Part shown: positions 5,597 through 9,741 of the stretch, in pieces
How positions within the stretch are numbered: the first letter of the stretch is position 1
How the letters are laid out: every line of letters starts with the position of its first letter
NCBI GenBank assembly: GCA_964509475.1
Contig: CAZDXJ010000085.1
Coordinates: 1-9,741 of the forward strand
DNA length: 9,741 bases
Direction: 5' to 3'
Source of the DNA: CAZDXJ01 sp964509475
Lineage (GTDB): Bacteria; Pseudomonadota; Gammaproteobacteria; Methylococcales; Methylomonadaceae
Program-made: the position numbers and the translations under genes
Notes under the pieces: model-generated
Seen by the model: only the letters and a program-made list of their open reading frames with translations
Told to the model about the DNA's origin: nothing
The model's database searches: none

Positions 5597-7920
5597 AGCG
5601 GTCATCGCGGTGGCGGCAGCGGCTTTATTTCATTTTGTTGCCGGTACTGATCATCATGGTGTTTGTCCATGTACAGATCAAAAGTGATATCTCGGCATTT
5701 ATCATTACCGGTGATGGCCTGGAAGAAGCGCTGCTGGCCAGTGAAATGCAATCCGGGCGTTTATCCCGGCGCTATGTTTTATCCATTGGCTCCGGCGACA
5801 AAACACCGATCAGCGCAATGGCGCTTGATGCACTGATTGAGCCGTTACGACAGATCGAAGGCGTCAAGGCTGTTTGGCGGCCTGATCAAGCGCATTCAGT
5901 GCTTCATGTCATAAAAACGCTTTATCCCCGCTATGCCGCACAAATGTACAGCCTGCAACCGGAAGCCGATCTGAAAACGCTTTTTTCCAGACAAGGCCTT
6001 GAACGGCAGGCCCGCGTGTTAAAGGCGGCGTTGTTATCGCCACAAGGAGGGGTGTTGAAGGAAATTGTTTTACAGGATCCGCTGTTGCTGAGTCTGCGTG
6101 GATTTAAGCGTTTTTTTGATCATACCACCTTGCCGGACAAGACATCGCCTTATCGGAATTTATTACTTGAAACCGATCGCCCAGGTCTTGATTATGCACG
6201 CCAAAGCATTATCCAGCAACGTATCAAAGAGGTTTTTGCCGCTTTCAGAAAGCACGACAACAAGCCCTACACGTTGGCAATGACCGGGGTTCCTGTGTTC
6301 GCGGTGGCGACCCAAAGCCTGATTGAAGGGGATATCAAAACGGTGACGGTTTTGTCGTCCATCGCCTTGCTTGGCTTGTTTGTCGGTTTGTTCCGTTCAT
6401 TGAGCGCTTTGTTGCAGGTTGCTTTACTATTGCTGACCGTGGTTTGCGCTGCGGCTTTGATTACCCAGCTGGTTTTTGGTTTTGTGCATGGTATGACCCT
6501 GGCCATGGGAACCACATTGATTGGGGTTTGTGTGGATTATCCCATCCATGCCCTGGTACATGCCAACGGTTTGAAAGGCCAGGCGGTTTTTACACGCATC
6601 GACAGAATCTGGCCGAGTTTATTGATGGGTGGTATCACCACGCTCATCGGTTATGTGGCTTTGGGTTTTTCCGGTTATCCGGGATTTCAGCAGATCGCGG
6701 TTTATGTGGGGAGCGGGATTTTGTTTGCGTTGTGCATCACCCGTTATGTATTACCGGGGCTTATACAGGATATGACCTACCGGTGCAGCAATGTCACGCT
6801 GGCTTCTGTCTGGGTGGATTTTTGCATTCGCCGGCGCCGATTGTTGATGACCGTATTGTTTGTCGCCGGGACATGCGCCCTGCTGGTCTTGCCGTCGTTG
6901 CATTGGCTGCATGATCTTGAGCAGCTGACGCCAGAGATGGCCTATTTGAAGGACAATGACCGGAAAATCCGGGCGCGTATGTTAAGCAGCATCGAGCCTG
7001 GGCGTTTTATTCTAATCAGGGCGCCAACCGTTCAAAGCGCCTTGCAGAAATCGGAACAGGTTTATCAGGTGTTGCAGCCATTGCGTGACGATGGGGTAGT
7101 GGACCGTTATTTTGGTTTATATCCCTGGCTTTTGTCAGAACGGCAACAGCGGCGTAATTTTAATTTGTTGCAGGCCCAGTTAACCGAACAAAACCGTACT
7201 CTATGGCGAAATGCGTTGCAAAATGAAGGCTTGTCCGTTGCGCGGTTGGGGGCTTTGCAATATTCCGGCGACTCGATATTGACTCTGGAACAATTGCTGA
7301 ACTCGCCTGTAAACCGTTTCATCGATAGCCAGATTATTGTTCAGAAAAAGCAGGTGTTATTACTCATCTGGCTTGGCAAACATCAACCCGGTTTGGTGCG
7401 TACCGCTTTGTCAGGTCTCGAAGGCGTGCGTTATTTCAGTCAGCGGGATATGCTTAACCGGATGGCAGAAGATTATCAAAAACAGGCGGTACGTTTGCTG
7501 TCGATCGGACTGGTTCTAATCGGCTTGTTGTTGTTATACCGCTATCGTAATCTCCGGGCTGTGTTGCAGACCTTGTCACCTGCCGTCCTGGCCGCGTCAT
7601 TTATTCTTTCAGGCTGGTCGTTAAGTGGTCAGGCCGTTAGTTTTTTACATTTGATTGGTTTTTTGCTGGCGGTTGCCATCTGTGTTGATTATGGTATTTT
7701 CTACCGGGAAAATCGTGCCGCCAACAGGCATTTGACCTATCAAGCCATGCTGGCTTCGATGTTGACCAGTGTTTTGGTTTTCGCTTGTTTACTGGTGGCG
7801 CAAACCGCTGCTTTGAAGACTCTGGGTGGTGTTGTTGCGGCTGGGGTATTTATGGGTTTTTTATTTTGTCCTGTTCTGATTCGATCCGTGCCCCGGACGG
7901 GAAAAAACAGCGAACCGTAA
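5593..7920 (+). CDS. MMPL/RND-superfamily predicted exporter (COG4258-like)
   Basis: A 775-residue inner-membrane transporter with the two-fold RND layout. Helix 1 is at about residues 11-29, followed by a periplasmic domain to about 245 and a block of five helices up to about 390. Helix 7 is near 415-435, followed by a second periplasmic domain to about 630 and five more helices. Each half carries the family's helix-4-type motif with an intramembrane Asp: GVCVDYPIH (Asp315) and AICVDYGIF (Asp699), probably the proton relay. Family members export lipids, polyketides and pigments using the proton gradient. With ACP and LolA-like genes upstream, the cargo is likely an acyl or polyene lipid; the exact cargo is unknown. 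The start overlaps the previous stop as ATGA, and an AGGA (5577-5580) lies 12 bases upstream. It is the last gene of the operon, followed by hairpins. Confidence 0.92.
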   Translation: MKRSSRWRQRLYFILLPVLIIMVFVHVQIKSDISAFIITGDGLEEALLASEMQSGRLSRRYVLSIGSGDKTPISAMALDALIEPLRQIEGVKAVWRPDQAHSVLHVIKTLYPRYAAQMYSLQPEADLKTLFSRQGLERQARVLKAALLSPQGGVLKEIVLQDPLLLSLRGFKRFFDHTTLPDKTSPYRNLLLETDRPGLDYARQSIIQQRIKEVFAAFRKHDNKPYTLAMTGVPVFAVATQSLIEGDIKTVTVLSSIALLGLFVGLFRSLSALLQVALLLLTVVCAAALITQLVFGFVHGMTLAMGTTLIGVCVDYPIHALVHANGLKGQAVFTRIDRIWPSLLMGGITTLIGYVALGFSGYPGFQQIAVYVGSGILFALCITRYVLPGLIQDMTYRCSNVTLASVWVDFCIRRRRLLMTVLFVAGTCALLVLPSLHWLHDLEQLTPEMAYLKDNDRKIRARMLSSIEPGRFILIRAPTVQSALQKSEQVYQVLQPLRDDGVVDRYFGLYPWLLSERQQRRNFNLLQAQLTEQNRTLWRNALQNEGLSVARLGALQYSGDSILTLEQLLNSPVNRFIDSQIIVQKKQVLLLIWLGKHQPGLVRTALSGLEGVRYFSQRDMLNRMAEDYQKQAVRLLSIGLVLIGLLLLYRYRNLRAVLQTLSPAVLAASFILSGWSLSGQAVSFLHLIGFLLAVAICVDYGIFYRENRAANRHLTYQAMLASMLTSVLVFACLLVAQTAALKTLGGVVAAGVFMGFLFCPVLIRSVPRTGKNSEP

Positions 7921-7930
7921 TTGTAGATCG

Positions 7931-7964
7931 TTCCGTCCTCAACGCGGCGACGTTGAGGACGGGA
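7931..7964. terminator. Long perfect hairpin after the exporter gene
   Basis: CCGTCCTCAACG at 7933-7944 pairs perfectly with CGTTGAGGACGG at 7951-7962 around a six-base loop, CGGCGA. A G-T and a T-A pair extend it to 14 pairs. It begins ten bases after the exporter stop. No T-tract follows directly on either strand, so it is not a textbook intrinsic terminator. It could be a transcript 3' end stabiliser, half of a tandem terminator with the next hairpin, or a dispersed intergenic repeat. Confidence 0.6.
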
Positions 7965-7966
7965 TG

Positions 7967-7992
7967 AAAATCCGGATGTAACCGGTTTTTTT
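7967..7992. terminator. Intrinsic terminator, probably bidirectional
   Basis: AAAA (7967-7970), CCGG (7972-7975), loop ATGTAA (7976-7981), CCGG (7982-7985), then seven T (7986-7992). On the plus strand it ends the export operon. On the minus strand the stem is followed by TTTT and can end the convergent ferredoxin transcript. The GC stem is only four pairs, extended by A-T pairs across one mismatch, so its strength is moderate. Confidence 0.6.
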
Positions 7993-8002
7993 CTTGCAAC
8001 GT

Positions 8003-8326
8003 TTATTTTTCAAGTAAATCCAGTTTACCCGGTTTACCGTTCCATTCGTCGGCATCTTGCAAAGGATCGCTCACTTCGGTAATGACGGGCCATTTCTTGG
8101 CCAACTCGGCATTGATTGCAATAAAGACTTCTTGCCCTTCGGGTATTTCATCTTCTGCGAAAATCGCCTCAGCCGGGCATTCCGGCTCGCATAAGGTGCA
8201 ATCAATACATTCATCCGGATCAATGACAAGAAAATTCGGACCTTCGTGAAAACAGTCAACGGGGCAGACATCGACACAATCCGTGAATTTACATTTAATA
8301 CAATTTTCTGTGACTACAAAAGTCAT
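8003..8326 (-). CDS. fdxA: Seven-iron ferredoxin, [3Fe-4S][4Fe-4S], FdxA / Azotobacter FdI type
   Basis: A 107-residue soluble electron carrier. By comparison with the known FdI structure, the [3Fe-4S] cluster is held by Cys9, Cys17 and Cys50, and the [4Fe-4S] cluster by Cys21, Cys40, Cys43 and Cys46. All are present, in CIKCKFTDC, VCPVDCF and CIDCTLCEPECP. Cys12 and Cys25, which do not bind iron in FdI, are also kept. The FdI-like C-terminal extension (INAELAKKWPVITE, DADEWNGKPGKLDLL) is complete. It normally passes single electrons in low-potential redox metabolism; the partner here is not shown. The ATG at 8326 is clear from homology, with only a weak GGTAA-like site upstream. The permease gene on the same strand ends 106 bases upstream, so either a shared transcript or its own promoter is possible. 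Its 3' end faces the export operon across the hairpins. Confidence 0.96.
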   Translation of the reverse strand: MTFVVTENCIKCKFTDCVDVCPVDCFHEGPNFLVIDPDECIDCTLCEPECPAEAIFAEDEIPEGQEVFIAINAELAKKWPVITEVSDPLQDADEWNGKPGKLDLLEK

Positions 8327-8432
8327 GGGCTTTACCAGTTACAATGTGTTGAAGAAAGTGTTTACAATTTATGATAAAAATCCGTCGGGCTATAGTATCA
8401 GAATCATTGCCCTGAAAAAACAGCTTAAAGCG

Positions 8433-9218
8433 TTATATTGCCAATTTAACGCCCATAATGAACAAAAATGTTGCGATCACGGGTCTCAAAATATGATCGG
8501 GTAATTTTTTGCCGATAAAGCTGCCCATATAGATGCTTGGAATGCCGCCCAATAATAAACCGCCCAGTAGACTGAAATCCACTGTGCCGAAGTGTAAATG
8601 ACCGATACCGGCGATTGCAGTCAACGGTACGGCATGGGCCAGATCGGTGCCGACGATCATGATCGATTTTTTCTTTGGATAAAGCATCAGCAAAAGAGCT
8701 GCACCTATCGCACCTGCGCCAACGGATGAAATAGTCACCAAAATTCCCAGCATACAACCGGAGAAGACCGTAATCAAGGCGCGATGGGTGCGGATCAAAT
8801 GTATAATCGGGTTGCCCGTGTGCCGGTCGTGTATAAATGCCAGCAGTCTTGTTTTGCCGAATATGATAAGTGATGTCAGAACCAGCATGATGCTGAGTAT
8901 TTGCATCATCAGGGCATCGTAATTGAACCCCAAAGCCCGGATATGTTCGAGTAGCAGAATCGTGACAGTCGAGCAGGGCAGGCTGCCACAAGCTAACAAT
9001 GAAACAATCTTCCAATCGACTGTGCGGTGTATATGATGGAAATAAACACCACTGCTTTTGGTTATGGCAGCATATAAAAGATCGGTGCCGACCGCAATGG
9101 ATGGTGTAATACCAAAACCGAGTACCAATATCGGAGTCATTAAAGAACCACCACCAACTCCAGTAAGCCCTATAATCAGACCAACAACCGCTCCGGCGGC
9201 TATATGAATTAATTCCAT
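8433..9218 (-). CDS. TauE/SafE-family (sulfite exporter-like) membrane permease
   Basis: A 261-residue inner-membrane protein with about eight helices in two inverted repeats. Each repeat contains the family motif, a glycine-rich helix followed by a GTDL loop: LIIGLTGVGGGSLMTP followed by AVGTDLLYA in the first half, and SSVGAGAIGAALL followed by IVGTDLAHAVPLT in the second. The ending SFIGKKLPDHILRPVIA and FLFIMGVKLAI is typical. Family members move sulfite, sulfoacetate, taurine-derived or other small organic anions; the substrate cannot be read from sequence alone. The length is normal for the family. The ATG at 9218 begins MELIHIAAG, directly at helix one, with no strong Shine-Dalgarno. 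A tentative promoter and palindrome lie upstream. No sulfur-metabolism genes are in the window to support a sulfite role. Confidence 0.9.
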   Translation of the reverse strand: MELIHIAAGAVVGLIIGLTGVGGGSLMTPILVLGFGITPSIAVGTDLLYAAITKSSGVYFHHIHRTVDWKIVSLLACGSLPCSTVTILLLEHIRALGFNYDALMMQILSIMLVLTSLIIFGKTRLLAFIHDRHTGNPIIHLIRTHRALITVFSGCMLGILVTISSVGAGAIGAALLLMLYPKKKSIMIVGTDLAHAVPLTAIAGIGHLHFGTVDFSLLGGLLLGGIPSIYMGSFIGKKLPDHILRPVIATFLFIMGVKLAI

Positions 9219-9233
9219 TATTTTAAGTAGTGT

Positions 9234-9551
9234 TTAACTTTGTATGATATTGGCTGGATTGTGAGGCGTACAATATATCTTGTACAGTCCATGATTACAG
9301 AATTTCGGCAGCTGATCGATCAGTATGCGTCTGTTTTGAGAATTTTGCCTTTGGCCAAAATTAACGCCGTGTGATACCCGTAACCGCACGAAGTATAGCG
9401 GATTATGTTTATCCTGAACAAGCAATAAATTTACCGGTTTTATCCAATGACAGGCGAATACATCTGTGTAGCTGTGCATAACATCCCAAGTCGTGTAAAC
9501 CTGAAAAATCAATATCCTGCATTGCTTTTCAGTTGACAGCTTCTCAGGCAA
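9234..9551 (-). pseudogene. Doubtful ORF, possible relic of a DDE transposase
   Basis: This 105-codon frame opens with TTG and has no Shine-Dalgarno. It is rich in Trp, Cys, His and Asn, unlike the neighbouring genes. The segment WIKPVNLLLVQDK followed by PLYFVRL resembles the beta strands before the second catalytic Asp in IS4-like DDE transposases (roughly the pattern K-V-x-L-V-V-x-D, then a hydrophobic strand). The expected STD and the later RFxIE motif are not visible in this frame. If real, it is a decayed fragment; it may simply be non-coding DNA. Confidence 0.2.
9244..9285 (-). promoter_or_regulatory. Tentative promoter with overlapping palindrome upstream of the TauE-like gene
   Basis: On the minus strand, TTGTAC (9273-9268) and TATCAT (9249-9244) are 18 bases apart. 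The -10 matches the consensus at five of six positions, the -35 at only three. The -35 forms one arm of a perfect 6-bp inverted repeat, GTACAA at 9268-9273 with TTGTAC at 9280-9285 and six bases between, as expected of an operator for a dimeric regulator. The weak -35 would fit an activated or repressed promoter. Confidence 0.35.
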
Positions 9552-9741
9552 GACCGTTTAAATGTGAATTGAGAGCTAAAAATAGAAATCTTATAAAATC
9601 AATCAATTATAAACCAGGCGTGTCCAAACAGTTATTTTATTATTATGCCTTGATTTTCAATAAAAGAATCCAGATATTATACTTCACGCGGTCACGGTTG
9701 CGGATTTTGAAAATAGCTGTTGTTGGGATTCAAGAGTGTTT

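Larger units (their letters stand above)
9219..9741. other. About 520 bases without a convincing intact gene
   Basis: The first part holds the tentative promoter region of the TauE-like gene and a doubtful minus-strand reading frame (9234-9551). From 9552 on, the sequence is A+T rich, with short self-complementary stretches such as TTGATTTTCAA. No tRNA, CRISPR repeat or clear terminator was seen. At the very edge, minus-strand frame 9741-9684 stays open for 18 codons and ends with TGA; this could be the tail of a gene beyond the window, but it is too short to call. Confidence 0.6.

Noticed and set aside
6444..6914. 156-codon open frame inside the exporter gene
   Set aside because: The overlapping frame encodes clear MMPL helices and the GVCVDYPIH motif. 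This one is rich in Cys, His and Trp, typical of a shadow frame.
8339..8367. Direct repeat TTACAA (8339-8344 and 8362-8367) upstream of fdxA, 23 bases apart
   Set aside because: It is only six bases long in A+T-rich DNA, with no symmetric element or good promoter boxes around it.
8446..9015. 189-codon minus-strand frame inside the TauE-like gene
   Set aside because: The other frame carries both TauE repeats with intact motifs. This one is Arg/His/Ser-rich and has no domain.
9684..9741. Possible C-terminal tail of a minus-strand gene entering from the right edge
   Set aside because: Only 18 codons are open before the TGA, which is common by chance. Sequence beyond 9741 is needed to call it.

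Overview
The window reads as chromosomal DNA of a gammaproteobacterium, with GC content in the mid-40s by eye. The lineage rests on a ferredoxin of the Azotobacter FdI / FdxA type and on aryl-polyene/xanthomonadin-type export genes. An environmental or methylotroph-like lineage such as Methylococcales is a guess from overall flavour and is not proven. All six well-supported family assignments come from motifs visible in the translations.

Layout, left to right. (1) A minus-strand gene at 108-2351 encodes a four-PAS sensor fused to an RsbU/SpoIIE-type PP2C phosphatase. (2) Divergent from it, 2440-3159 (+) encodes an exported retropepsin-like aspartic protease. (3) A minus-strand gene of unknown function lies at 3318-3869; it has a good ribosome binding site and a near-consensus sigma-70 promoter. 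(4) Head to head with it is a tight four-gene plus-strand operon at 4047-7920: acyl carrier protein, COG4648-type membrane protein, LolA-like periplasmic protein and a 12-helix MMPL/RND exporter. Its ORFs overlap or nearly touch. (5) Two stacked hairpins at 7931-7992 separate this operon from a convergent ferredoxin gene at 8003-8326 (-). (6) A TauE/SafE permease gene follows at 8433-9218 (-). (7) The last roughly 520 bases contain no convincing intact gene, only a doubtful ORF that faintly resembles a transposase relic.

How the genes work together. The operon at 4047-7920 has the same kinds of parts as the carrier/export half of aryl polyene clusters: an ACP, the COG4648 protein, LolA and the MMPL exporter. 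It has no ketosynthase, ketoreductase, dehydratase or ligase beside it, and it is closed by hairpins on the right and a divergent gene on the left. This is the most interesting feature of the window: a compact lipid or polyene tethering-and-export module that is either an orphan or must borrow its synthetic enzymes from another locus. A perfect 9-bp palindrome in its leader is a candidate operator. The other genes appear to be independent transcription units.
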